Assembly (NCBI RefSeq): GCF_949987515.2
Contig: NC_082683.1
Coordinates: 127,186,582 to 127,250,581, forward strand
DNA length: 64,000 bases
DNA from: Delphinus delphis
Taxonomy: Eukaryota; Chordata; Mammalia; Artiodactyla; Delphinidae
Direction: 5' to 3'
Translations under genes and position numbers: made by a program
Part shown: positions 22,880 to 34,149 of the stretch, one piece after another
How positions within the stretch are numbered: position 1 is the stretch's first letter
Layout: every line of letters starts with the position of its first letter
The notes under the pieces: generated by a model
The model's database searches: none
Told to the model about the DNA's origin: nothing
What the model saw: the letters and a program-made list of their open reading frames with translations, nothing else

Positions 22880-23170
22880 AAATTTTTATTGTGGAAATTT
22901 TAAAAAATTAATGAAAAGAGAATACAATGTATCCCTAACCACCTTAAACAATTATTGACATTCTGCCATTCTTATTACATATGCATTTCCTCCATTTGTT
23001 TTTTTCTTTTTGCTTTGTTTTGTTTGCCTAGAATATTTTTAAAGCAAAACTGAGACATTGTATCATTTTACCTATAAATATTTCTATATGTATCTCTAGG
23101 AGATGAGGATTTTTAAACAACATAACCACAGTAACATTATTATACCCTTAAACAGGCTAACATCTAGTCC
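22880..23170 (-). mobile_element. Old L1-type 3' UTR fragment
   Basis: TTTTTATTGTGGAAATTTT, AACAATTATTGACATTCTGC, AAAACTGAGACATTGTATCA, TATGTATCTCTAGGAGATGA and ACATAACCACAGTAACATTA follow a common mammalian L1M-type 3' consensus. Orientation is uncertain. Confidence 0.5.
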
Positions 23171-23174
23171 AGGA

Positions 23175-24670
23175 GAAATTTAGTTCTATGAGAGTATTCA
23201 AGAATTGATCAAGATCTCAAGTTTTTCAATAAGGCTAAGAATTCAAAAGAGGAGAACTTCAAAACTAAAGATTGCAATCTCATTTTTTCTTGTATTGCTC
23301 TGCAAATACAAATCTGGATACTCAGATTCCAGAAGAAGATAAAAATAGTCTATGAATCAAAACCACTAATCATATCCTGTTATTTTTAGTTATGTTTCTT
23401 CCTGATATTTTAATTCAAAATCAGTTTAATATATTTAATCACACTTTTTTTTCAGGGAAAAAGTATTTTAGGTTGAGGTAGAAAATTTTGACCAAAAGAT
23501 AAATTTAAAGCTAAATTAGGGTGGTTGTCAGAGCCTATATCCATGACCTTGGATGAGGTGCTTACTTACTCACTTGGAAAGTCTCGTGTTAATAGTCTAT
23601 TCTACGACTCAACTATCTGCCTCATAGAGATAGTACAAAAACACCCTCAAAACACTCACACCCGGAAAGGTAAAAAATCACAAAAAATATATAAATGGTA
23701 ATTGGGTGATAGGTCACATTACCCTCCATACTAAAAGCAGACACTAATAACAGGAATGTTGAGATAGCTTGTAAAAACATCTGGCTCTGCGTAAACTTAG
23801 AGTCAAAGTAAAGTACCAGAGTTTTACTTCTGCTGGAATATTTAGAAAGACCCCTCCATACACAGTAGATGCTCAATAATATTCACTGACTGGATTTAAT
23901 GCTGGAACCAAACTTTTGCAACATAGCAACTATTAAATTTCCGATTATGTAAAATGTAATGGATATGTATTATTCTACATCCTGGAACTGAATAGGAGAA
24001 AACGTTTTTCTTATACATGCTTTTGCTCTGCACTCAGCACTTTTTCTGCTGTCCCAAACCTATACGTTCATATTCAGGGTTCATGCTGAATTTGTGTTTG
24101 TGTGGATGGAGACATCCAGCGTCTCTACTTCACCCCCATCCCCAAATTTCAGGGAAGCCAGAGGACTGTCCACAGAGTGAGTGATAATGGGGGCATTTTC
24201 TGGGCATTGATAGAAAGGTACTTACCGACACTTTATTTTTTACACTAATTCTTCAGGATAGACAGCCTACTTGGTAAGGATATCAGACCTCTCCAGACAA
24301 TTCTATTTCATCTTTTCCTGACCTAGAATTCACTAAACCTAAGTAGACTTTATATTATCATGTATGCTTCTAATTACATACCAGCTTATATATAAACACA
24401 TTCTATCAGTCCACATATTTGTCTACCAGCACACTTTTACTCCCAACAGTAACATAAAAAAACAATAGCACTTGGCCTGTCTGTGAAGCCTTAGGCTGTA
24501 TTTTGCAGGAGGGATGATATGGACAAATAAATTTATATTACCTAGAGCCAAAATCAAACCAACAAACAACAACAACAAAAACTGATGTGGCTTGACTAAG
24601 TTTTCCTTATTAGCTATGCTCCTCTCCCAGTCATCTTTGTGAATAGGAACAGTGCCTTCAGTATATTTGC
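23175..24670. other. No gene seen; about 1.5 kb unassigned
   Basis: AT-rich, apparently single-copy DNA. Short open frames only, and no splice-flanked coding stretch that I can support. Confidence 0.45.
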
Positions 24671-24674
24671 TTTC

Positions 24675-24845
24675 TTAGAAGAGTTCATCAGAATCACATA
24701 AAGAATTTTTTAAAAACATGAGTCCCCAGGACCTTGCAGCCCTTTACCACAAATCCCAGAGTGTGAGACCCAAGAATTTATGATCTTAACAATTCCTCAG
24801 GTGCTTTTTCTGTGGCCAGCACCAAGAGTGTGTGAGAATCACTGC
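24675..24845 (+). mobile_element. MER5-like hAT-Charlie MITE
   Basis: TTCATCAGAATCACATAAAG, CAAGAATTTATGATCTTAAC, TTCCTCAGGTGCTTTTTCTG and the end GTGTGAGAATCACTG follow the MER5A order, though diverged. Confidence 0.55.
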
Positions 24846-24849
24846 CCAG

Positions 24850-25355
24850 AATACCTAAAACAGCACTCTACACATAGTTATTTTATATAAATGTTTGATA
24901 ACTGAATGAATGAATAAGTCAAGATTGTGGAAATTAGCAAATCCATGTGTTCTAACCACACCCAAGATCTACTGGTTTACGTACCTTCTAAGTGTCTTGC
25001 ATCTTGCATAGTCTGGCTTAGATAGACACTGACTCAACTCTGATCTGTGTAATCTCACCCCCATTCTACCCTGAGCAGCCAGCAACAATCCCACTTAGCC
25101 AAGAAACAGTGATAAGAAAACTGCTTTATTTTTACCCCTTGACTGGTAAGGTAAACAGACTGAAATCATAAACCCTAGCCTCACAGAAATACCTCCTGGC
25201 ATTCAATGGAACTACTTATTGTTTATCTACTATAGACTTTATATATGTCATGCACAGTATAAGATACAAAATGATTACAAGGCTTGATACATGTCCTTGA
25301 ATATTTTACATTCAAAGTTGATAAGACAAAAGGATGTGTCACGTCCTGTGCTGGG
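24850..25355. other. No gene seen
   Basis: Unassigned sequence. ATGTTTGATAACTGAATGAATGA at 24892-24914 may be the extreme 3' end of an L2. Confidence 0.4.
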
Positions 25356-25359
25356 AGCT

Positions 25360-25560
25360 TTTTGATATCATCTTATTCATTCCTCAGAGCAATTCTATGG
25401 AGGGAAAAGTATTATCTCTATGTTATAGGTGAAGAAAGTGAGGCTTATAGAGGTTAAATACCATCTCAAGGTTATATATTGGCAGAGTTTGTATCTGAAT
25501 TTCTCTTCTTTCTGACTCCAGAATTCAAGCTATTGCCCCAAAACTACTATGCACCGTGCA
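25360..25560 (-). mobile_element. MIR SINE
   Basis: Antisense MIR: GAGCAATTCTATGGAGGG, AGGTGAAGAAAGTGAGGCTT, ATAGAGGTTAAATACCATCT, CAAGGTTATATATTGGCAGA and CTGACTCCAGAATTCAAGCT in order. Confidence 0.75.
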
Positions 25561-25730
25561 ATGGAGATTACTATCCATTCAACATCCACTCCAGAAGTAT
25601 GTAATAAGCATTTACTATACACTAGGTCCTGGCATAGATGCAGATCACACAGGGTCTCTGTCTTCATACAGTTTCTAGTTTAATTGGAAAGGCAGACATT
25701 AACAGTAAACACAACAAGGATTATAAGGGA

Positions 25731-25754
25731 GAACTAGAACTAGAACTAGAACTA
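25731..25754. repeat. (GAACTA)4 short tandem repeat
   Basis: Four perfect 6-bp GAACTA units. This is an unusual hexamer that also creates alternating CTAG sites. Confidence 0.9.
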
Positions 25755-25947
25755 TAAGGATGTTATACAGGAACCTGTAACCAGGAACTTATTTTGGTCT
25801 AAGGATTCAGGAAGTAGCTGAATCCATGTAAACCCAGGAACTCCACTTCCTAGCTGCACAGTTTGGGGAAAATGACAGTTCCTTATTTGCAAAATAATGA
25901 CAACACCAGTTACAGGTTTTGTGAGGGTTAAGAGACACAATGTATAC

Positions 25948-26290
25948 GGGCTTCCCTGGTGGTGCAGTGGTTAAGAATCTGACTGCTAATGCAGGGGACA
26001 CGGGTTCGAGCCCTGGTCCGGGAAGATCCCACGTGCTGCGGAGCAACTAAGCCCGTGCGCCACAACTACTGAGCCTGTGCTCTAGAGCCTGAGAGCCACA
26101 ACTACTGATGCCCACGTGCCTAGAGCCCATGCTCCACAAGAAGAGAAGCCACCGCAATGAGAAGCCCGTGCACCGCAATGAAGAGTAGCCCCCGCTCACC
26201 ACAGCTAGAGAAAGCCCACGCGCAGCAACGAAGACCCAATGCAGCCAAAAATAAATATATAAATAAATAAATATATTTAAAAGACCAGAA
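25948..26290 (+). mobile_element. Long CHR-family SINE
   Basis: GGGCTTCCCTGGTGGTGCAG at the start, perfect B-box-like GGTTCGAGCCC, full long body and an (AAAT)n tail. Target duplication AGAGACACAATGTAT at 25931-25945 and AGAGATACAATGTAT at 26291-26305, one difference in 15. Confidence 0.95.
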
Positions 26291-26305
26291 AGAGATACAA
26301 TGTAT

Positions 26306-26935
26306 GTAAAGCACAGAACCTGACAAAATAACTACTCAATAATCATTAATTAGCAGTTATTTAAAATATTCATTCATATTTAAGAATATACAAAAGCAGG
26401 GGTAAAACAGAGAAAAGAGCAGTAGAGGGAGAAGGAAAATGCAGGGCAAAGGCCCTAAGGCAAGAGGGGCAAAGCATCACATAACTTGGTTTAAGATCCA
26501 GTCCTGCTGGCTAGAAAGTAGAGAGCTCTGCCAGAGAAAGCTGGAAAGGCAGGTGGGGGACCACAGCAAGCCTTCAGGTAAAGATTTTTATCTTTATACA
26601 GAGGCAACTGAAGCAATTAAAGGAACTTAAGACGAGGAAGAAACTTGTTGAGATTCAAATTTTAAAAGATTACCCCAAGGGAGGGTGGAGCAAATTTCTG
26701 TTTCCATTTTCTTATTGTACATATATACATATATATAATTTCCAACTAGCTTGCACATGCAGCTTTTGTAATTTAAAAAATAATAAGATCAGTGATGAAA
26801 ATGTTACCTTGCTTGTGGTAATAGTTTCATTTGACTACAGATGACTAAGGAATAATATACATTACACTGTATTCCATGTGCGATGCCAAGAAAATTCACC
26901 AATTTTACCTAGACTACATAATATCCCAGTGTATA
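26306..26935. other. No gene seen
   Basis: Purine-rich sequence at 26400-26560, a small TATACATATATA tract near 26720 and AT-rich DNA. No gene or named repeat recognised. Confidence 0.4.
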
Positions 26936-26939
26936 TTCA

Positions 26940-27700
26940 TCCAAAGGCTCCTCTTGCCCCTGGGGTAGAATCCAGACTCAGTCTAGAAGGCTCTTTGCAG
27001 TCTGGTCTCTGATCACCTCTGCAGTTTTGCTTTTTACTTCTACTTCTCTTTCGCTTTAAGCAACAGAGCTACCAAGATACTTTCTTTTTTTTCAAGATTT
27101 TTTTGATGTGGACCATATTTAAAGTCTTTATTGAATCTGTTACAATATGACTTCTGTTTTATGTTTTGGTTTTTAGGCCACGAGGCATGTGGGAGCTTAG
27201 CTCCCCCACCAAGGATCAAACCCACACCCCCTGCACTGGAAGGTGAAGTCTTAACCACTGGACCACCAGGGAAGTCGTCCAAGATACTTTAAAATCCTCA
27301 AACATGCCATGTTCCCTTGGGTTTAGGGGTGTCTTTCCATATGATGCTTCCTCTGCCTGCACCATTCTTCACCCTTCTCTATATGCAAGCCAGCTGCCTC
27401 TCTTTCCCCAAACACTGTCCCACCAAATACTGCAATTACCTCCCCCATCACAGACACACACTCACTCTTAACATACACCCATATATGTAGCTAATTCCTA
27501 TAAAATGTTAGGATCCATCTTCCCTGACCAGCCCTCTCTGCATATTTGGTTTAGGTGCCCATTCTTCTGGCTCACATGGTACCTTTTAATTCCCTCATCA
27601 GAGCATTTATCACCATTAGTTATAATTGCTTATAATTTTTTTAACCTCACCCCTTTCTCATCCCACTTGATTATACACTCCCTGAGAGCAGGAGTTTAGA
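26940..27700 (+). mobile_element. LINE-2 3' fragment, split by a CHR SINE
   Basis: Before the SINE: AGAATCCAGACTCAGTCTAG, GGCTCTTTGCAGTCTGGTCT. After it: GATGCTTCCTCTGCCTGCAC, CTTCCCTGACCAGCCC and CACTCCCTGAGAGCAGGAG. This is the L2 3' order. The SINE occupies 27084-27278. Confidence 0.7.
27084..27278 (-). mobile_element. CHR-1-type SINE with extended 3' tail
   Basis: Same structure as 11871-12060, including the reverse complement of GATGTGGACCATATTTAAAG and TGAATCTGTTACAATATGAC. The target duplication CCAAGATACTTT at 27072-27083 and 27279-27290 is exact. Confidence 0.92.
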
Positions 27701-27883
27701 CTGTCTTATTTGTTGAAGGAAAAAAGAAAAGTTAAGTATAACATATATAAAGTTAAATGTCCCATACTAAAATTAAAGCAAATAATACAGATTTATGATA
27801 TACATCATGACATTTACAAATAGCAAATACAGTTTGAGTAATGTATTAAGAATTCCCCCCCCCAAAAATAAAAAATGCTTATA

Positions 27884-28092
27884 GGGCTTCCCTGGTGGCG
27901 CAGTGGTTGAAAGTCCGCCTGCCGATGCAGGGGACACGGGTTCGTGCCCCAGTCTGGGAAGATCCCACATGCCGCGGAGCAGCTAGGCCCGTGAGCCATG
28001 GCCGCTAAGCCTGCGCGTCCGGAGCCTGTGCTCCGCAACGGGAGAGGCCACAACAGTTAGAGGCCTGCGTACCGAAAAAAAAAAAAAAAAAA
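27884..28092 (+). mobile_element. CHR-2-type SINE
   Basis: Complete CHR-2 copy with poly(A). AAGAATTCCC is found right after the tail and again at 27848-27857, about 27 bases before the SINE start. The intervening CCCCCC and A-rich stretch may therefore be untemplated or rearranged sequence at the 5' junction. Confidence 0.93.
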
Positions 28093-28247
28093 GAATTCCC
28101 ATTCCATTTATTTTCTGCGATCCACTTCAAAAAAGGTAAATTCTTCCCCTGACATTAGGTCATCTCTGTGACCTAATAAAGTTCTATGCAATACTTATTA
28201 GCAAGACTGATGCCAATTCTTTAAAGCAAAATTCCCTCTACGCTGAT

Positions 28248-28372
28248 TTTTTTTTTTTTTTGGTGGGGGGGCCACACCTCACGGCATGCAGAACTTCCCT
28301 GATCAAGGATCGAACCGGCGCCCCCTGCAGTGGAAGTGTGGAGTCTTAACCACTGGACCACCAGGGAAGTCC
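28248..28372 (-). mobile_element. CHR-1-type SINE
   Basis: The reverse complement starts GGGACTTCCCTGGTGGTCCA and has GGTTCGATCCTTGATCAGGG. Target duplication CCCTCTACGCTGAT and CCCTCTAGGCTGAT flank it, one difference. Confidence 0.93.
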
Positions 28373-28389
28373 CCTCTAGGCTGATTTAA

Positions 28390-29200
28390 GGAAACTTTCT
28401 TCTAATACAAGGCAACAATAGTTATGATTTGTTAACAATGCACTTCATCCTAATAAGCCCTTAAACCCTTAACTAGTACCATGGGCTGGCTGACCAGCCC
28501 AGAAGTCACACTGCTAGAGAACAGGCAACAGGCTGTTGCTCATTGTTTTTTTCTTCCACTGTTCCTGGAAAAAACTTACCTTTTGCAAATTTGGGTGCTG
28601 AACAAAAAGTAATAATAAAAATCTTGAGCCCAAATTTTCTTTCATTCTTCGACTTTAGATAAAGGTCAAAATGTTAAGCAAATAACTAGAACTTATATTT
28701 GCATGGTACCACGTAAGCGTAAATACTTTCTCACTATCTCCTCATTTCATAACATTGATAAAGTTGGATAATTAATGCATTGCTGAATTGTTGATTCAAT
28801 TTGAATTTTAAGGAGAGTGACTGGGGATTTCACTCTAAATCAGTAATCTAGTTACTTTAGTGTTTTTAATTGTATCAGACCAAATTACTGATGATTTATT
28901 ACTTAATGATTTTAAGCAACTGTATTTCTTGCTTTTGGTGTTAATCTTTTAACAATGGATAGTATTTGTTCATGCTTATTCTTTCTGTGCTTTTTAAAGA
29001 ATCACTTTAAATCACCTTCTGTCATTGAGTTGAGGGAGATTTCACCAGCAATGGTCATGCAGCATAACGCTCTACCAGCAAGAAAAGAGCCTGATCCGGT
29101 TAACAGCATCAGTCACTGTACCTGAAGGTCACAGAGCAAGTGATGAAGAGATACAGTCCTTGAGTGAAGGGTCAGAGAAAGTATGCAAAGAACCTTCCAG
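28390..29200. other. No gene seen
   Basis: AT-rich single-copy-looking DNA. No coding or RNA gene recognised. Confidence 0.45.
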
Positions 29201-29204
29201 ACTG

Positions 29205-29380
29205 CATCAGCTTTGAAGTTAGACCTAAGTTCACAACACCAACTCTAGCACCGATTAGCATTGTGAGCTTAAAGCAAGCCCCTTATCCTTTTTGAGCCCA
29301 GTTTTATGATCCGCATTGCAATTTGCCACGTAAAATGATATGTGTAAAGGACCCAGAACAGTGCTGGCCAGCAAGCATGT
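29205..29380 (+). mobile_element. MIR SINE
   Basis: Sense MIR traits: CTTTGAAGTTAGACCTAAGT, TAGCATTGTGAGCTTAAAGC, CCCCTTATCCTTTTTGAGCC, GTGTAAAGGACCCAGAACAG and GTGCTGGCCAGCAAGC. Confidence 0.65.
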
Positions 29381-29384
29381 GATA

Positions 29385-30305
29385 ATTTGCAGCTATAACA
29401 GTGTAGAAGAAGTTAATGCAGCACTAACAGTCCAGTGAGAACCACAGAACTGATGTGTTCAGTTGCTGCCAGGGGCTCCTAAGGCCTAACTTCTTGGTTT
29501 GCTGCAGCCTGGCTAACCCCTCAAGATTAAAAGAACCTTCTCTGGCATCAGAAAAGGCTCCCTTCCTGTTAGTGGTCTCCAGAAAGGGCATCTTCTCAGG
29601 CAGATTGTAGAGATCAAAAGGAGACTTTAATGTGGAAGAACTTTAGAACTAAGATCTATGGCTCCACTTCATTGCAGCCAGCATAGGGTGACCAACAATC
29701 CCACTTTGCCCTGGACTGAGAAGTTTTTTGGATCATGGGACCTTCTGTACTAACATCACGAAAGTCTCATGCAAACTGAGATGATTCATTATCCCAGCAT
29801 TTTCCAAGGTTGGGCAGGTGGCCTGGTAACATGTAGCCTAATAGGTGGTACTATTTTATTAATCATGATTAACACTTTCCAAGTAAAAATCTCATACAGG
29901 TAATAATGAATATTGAAGAGTTTCATTTCACTGCAATTTACCCAGTCTGTTAAATACTTTGAGAAGCTTTTTCTCAATTCTCTTTCAATCACTATTCCTC
30001 TTTTCTTTTCTTCCTATCAAGACAGTGCCCTATAAAGTTAACAATGGTCCAATCCCTCGAGTATTGTGCTTACTATTAATTCCCATTTGAAGCAATTATC
30101 TCACTGATACTCTCAGCAACTCAAAGAAGTATTTCTGAAATAACTGTTTAATTAACCCCAGCAGGAATAAAAATGGAGAATACAAAGAAATAAAATCTGA
30201 ACTGCGTGTGAACTACCGATACTCTGTAACACATGAAATTCTATTTTCCAATAGAAGCCTGAAAGTTATTCAAAATACCTAATCCCAGTGCTAACAAAGA
30301 AATGT
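29385..30305. other. No gene seen
   Basis: Unassigned sequence with no recognisable gene. The 67-codon reverse frame at 29789-29992 has no supporting feature. Confidence 0.45.
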
Positions 30306-30309
30306 ACTA

Positions 30310-31286
30310 TCATGAAATAATGCCATTTACAGCAACATGGATGGACCTAGAGATTATCATACTAAGTGAAATAAGTCAGACGGAGAAAGACAAATATCAT
30401 ATGATTTCACTTATATGTGGAATCAAAAAAATCTTCAAAAAATGATAAAAATGAACTTATTTACAAAACAGAAACAGACTCACAGACACAGAAAACAAAC
30501 ATGGTTACCAAAGGAGAAGTGATGGGGGAGGGATAAATTAGGAGCTTGGGATTAACAGATACACACTACTTTATATAAAATAGATAAACAACAAGGTCCT
30601 ATGTATTGCACGGGGAACTATATTCACTATCTTGTAATGACCTATAATGGAAAAGAATCTGAGAAAGCATATATATATACACATATATATATAATTTTTT
30701 TAACATCTTTATTAGAGTATAATTGCTTTATAATGGTGTGTGAGTTTCTGCTTTATAACAAACTGAATCAGTTATACCTATACATATGTCCCCATATCTC
30801 TTCCCTATTACACCTCCCTCCCTCCCACCCTCCCTATCCCACCCCTCTAGGTGGTCACAAAGCCCTGAGCTGATCTCCCTGTGCTATGCGGCTGCTTCCC
30901 ACTAGCTATCTATTTTATGTTTGGTAGTGTATATATGTCCATGCCACTCTCTCACTTTGTCCCAGCTTACCCTTCCCCCTCCCCGTATCCTCAAGTCCAT
31001 TCTCTAGTAGGTCTGCATCTTTATTTCCATCTTGCCCCTAGGTTCTTCTGACCATTTTCTTTTTTTTTTTTAGATTCCATATATATGTGTTAGCATATGG
31101 TATTTGTTTTTCTCTTTCTGACTTACCTCACTCTGTACGACAGTCTCTAGGTCCATCCACCTCACTACAAATAACTCAGTTTCGTTCCTTTTTATGGCTA
31201 AGTAATATTCCATTGTATATATGTGCCACATCTTCTTTATCCATTCATCTGTTGATGGGCACTATATATAGTTTTTTTAAAAAAAG
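30310..31286 (+). mobile_element. LINE-1 3' end (older subfamily) hosting a nested L1
   Basis: ATGGATGGACCTAGAGATTA, AGTGAAATAAGTCAGACGGA and TGATTTCACTTATATGTGGA identify an L1 3' end of the older cetartiodactyl type, running to a TATATA-rich tail at about 30668-30694. The tail continues after a nested minus-strand L1 (30697-31262). GAAATGTACTA at about 30299-30309 and 31288-31298 is the outer target duplication. Confidence 0.8.
30697..31262 (-). mobile_element. 5'-truncated LINE-1 nested in an L1 tail
   Basis: The minus-strand L1 3' end begins TTTTTTTAACATCTTTATTA, contains CTAGGTGGTCACAAAGCCCT and stops at CCATTCATCTGTTGATGGGC. It lies in opposite orientation inside the TA-rich tail of the plus-strand L1. 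Confidence 0.9.
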
Positions 31287-31299
31287 GGAAATGTACTAC

Positions 31300-32860
31300 A
31301 ACCTTACTTCTCTTAATTGCTATGTAGCAATAAATGATTTGAATTGGTGGCTTCACTTTTACATTTTACATACAATTGGTTGGGCAGCAAAAAAATTAAA
31401 AGTGACTTATACTTTGAGAAATGCTACAGGCAGCAGCCAAAGTTACAACTTTAGAGGTAATAATTGACTACTGTATTTACATCCATCAGCAATACATCAA
31501 TTTTCTCTTATCTGCCCTAAAACATTAAGAAATCACCTTTTCTGTATCTTCAATTACCACCTGCCTAGTTTCCTTTGTAATCTTTTCTATTTTGCATTCC
31601 CTAGACCCACTCCCTTTCCTATTGGTCTCTGGATCCGTGCCCTTTATCATTACTCACTACCTGACTTGTAACTTCCAGCCTAAGGCAAAACTGTGAACCA
31701 GTAAGTCTCTCTCCTCTAGTTCCTTCCTCTTCCCCTCCTTTCTTCTCCATGATATTCTCTGTTCATTAATGACATTATACCCTCTTGATTTAAATCCACT
31801 GCTCCAAGAACTTAGTTCCTCCTCTTAGCTAAGAAAATTGTGGGGAAATTTTGGGTGGACAGTAGACTCCACTTAATTCAAATTTCTTTGACATATGACT
31901 TGTGATAAATGAACACTTTTAGCCAAAAATGCACCTTTTATTCCATTATAAAAAGGGGTTGCTGAGCAAATTAAGAATAGTCTGATAAATAATGAAAATC
32001 TTTATCCTTTACATATATTTTTATATAACATATATAGTAATATATTTAGTATATAACATCTTACAAGTTGGCAAAAGGTAATTTTTCAAAGCACTGGCAA
32101 TATGTTTTCTTTATTAGCAAAATTACAATATCTGTTGAGGTTTATATAATGAGATTACATTTTCATACAGTATTTGGGTATTATGGTTTTCATTATATCA
32201 GGCTCATACTATTTCACAATTTTACTAATTAAGATTTGCTGGGCCATTGGTGAAAGGAAACCAAAATTGTCATGTGCACCTAAATATTTAAGAAACACTA
32301 TTACTAATGAAGAATGATACCTTCATTGGTTCTTTTGTTTTTCACCTCATACCCCATAAATGTTCAGTACCTATGGGTTTATAGAATCAATCCCAATGAG
32401 AAGGGTAGAAACAATAAAACTGCTAGCAAATAAGCCTGGGCAATCACAAACAAAGTAGGTCATACTGTTTGGAGAATCAATTTGTTTTCAGTAAGAAACT
32501 AGGTTGCCCTATTTCATATATCAATTGGCAATTTGATGTTAACCTAAAATTAATGTTTAAAAAGCAGAACTGGAAATTAAATGCAAGTTTTCATTCAAAC
32601 TGTCATGAAAACATTTTTGTTATGACAAATTTATCTACACTAAAAGGGTGTTAGGAGAGACGCAAATAATCCAAAACAAAATAAAATTTTTAAAGAGTAT
32701 TATTTGGCTTTGAACACTGTACCAATATCTAGAGATTGCAGTGAGATTTTCCCCAAGATATTGGAAATAAGGATAATACGACTGCCTCCTGAAAGCTAAA
32801 CTTTAAGATTATATACAATGCATATGAGCAGAAGTAGGCAAAGTCACCTTTAAAACACAA
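31300..32860. other. No gene seen; weak L2-like part
   Basis: A pyrimidine-rich part at 31540-31830 (TTTAAATCCACTGCTCCAAG, CCTTTCCTATTGGTCTCTGG) may be the 5' part of an L2. The remainder is AT-rich and unassigned. Confidence 0.4.
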
Positions 32861-32863
32861 ACT

Positions 32864-33076
32864 GGGGCTCACCCGGTGGCGCAGTGGTTGAGAGTCCGCC
32901 TGCCGATGCAGGGGATGCGGGCTCGTGCCCCGGTCCAGAGGGATCCCACATGCCGCGGAGCGGCTGGGCCCATGAGCCATGGCCACTGAGCCTGCGTGTC
33001 CAGAGCCTGTGCTCCACAACTGGAGAGGCCACAACAGTGAGAGGCCCGCGTACCGGGAAAAAAAAAAAAAAGAAAA
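32864..33076 (+). mobile_element. CHR-2-type SINE
   Basis: GGGGCTCACCCGGTGGCGCA start, CHR-2 body (CATGGCCACTGAGCCTGCGT) and poly(A). AAACTGG flanks both sides. Confidence 0.93.
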
Positions 33077-33079
33077 ACT

Positions 33080-34145
33080 GGCCTGACTTGATTGTAACTT
33101 GACTTTTAATGAAGAATATTGTTAAGAGGTTTGGGTAGCCATGGAAACAGAGAAAAGAGCATACAGGGTCACTTTAGGGTCAATGCCCATCCAAATGCTG
33201 TCAGGAGAGAAGGAGCCCAAATCAACAGTGCAGCAGGATGCCCCGACTATATTGGAGATCAATGTACAAAGTTGCAACCATTGGAAACTGAGTATTTCTA
33301 TCTCTGGGACAAAACAGTCTGATCATGGAGTTAGATGAATCAAGAAGTGTCTGTATACACAACTCCACTTGTTCTGAACCTGTGCTCATCAAGCAACCTT
33401 CTGTTAATGCCTTTGGTTTCCTGAGTAGGTTTGTCTACATAGAAAATGCGCTGGCTTTGCAATCTTGAGTATTCAGGTATATAAATTACAGCTCTTGGAA
33501 ATTAACAACTATTCTGGCCGTATACACCAGTCTTGTGACCTCAGTTAAGGTAAGTTCATCTGATGGCCGGAGCTGTTCTACATTGCTAATGAAAGATATT
33601 TCTGTTCTAAAATACTCTAGACAACATCCTAGAGTATTTTGGAAAATTCACCAAAGTTATGCTTCCCTGTCTGCCTGGGGACAGTCAGCAGGCCTTTCGC
33701 TGGCAATGACCCTATATCAGCCAAGCTTTTCCATTTCAAAAAACTATTGATTATCAGTGGGGTGGGGGTTGAGTGCCTGTGATTTACCTCTCTTTATTAT
33801 TTTATTTATTGCAACATTGCTACAGTGACAATTTCATGACCACAATGGTATAGAAGACAGCTCAGACCAGGAGAGGTGGTAGGTAACCTTTGGATATAAA
33901 ATATACCATAAACAATTTATAAAGTGGACACAAGTTACCATCTACTACACATCCACCATATGTTTAAACACAGTATTATCATTACAGTCCCTCACTTACA
34001 GATATCCTTGCCTCCCTATGTTACACATGCCTGGTAAAACTCAGCATGGGTGAATCTTTCTATCTTTTCTGTAGCTGTACCAAAAGAGCTAACATTGCTG
34101 GAGAAATCATATGAATAAACTGAATGGCATATTTTAGATCCATAA
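33080..34145. other. No gene seen
   Basis: Unassigned. Overlapping frames of 65-72 codons at 33119-33338 and 33535-33750 were inspected. They lack domains and consistent splice context. Confidence 0.4.
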
Positions 34146-34149
34146 TCAC

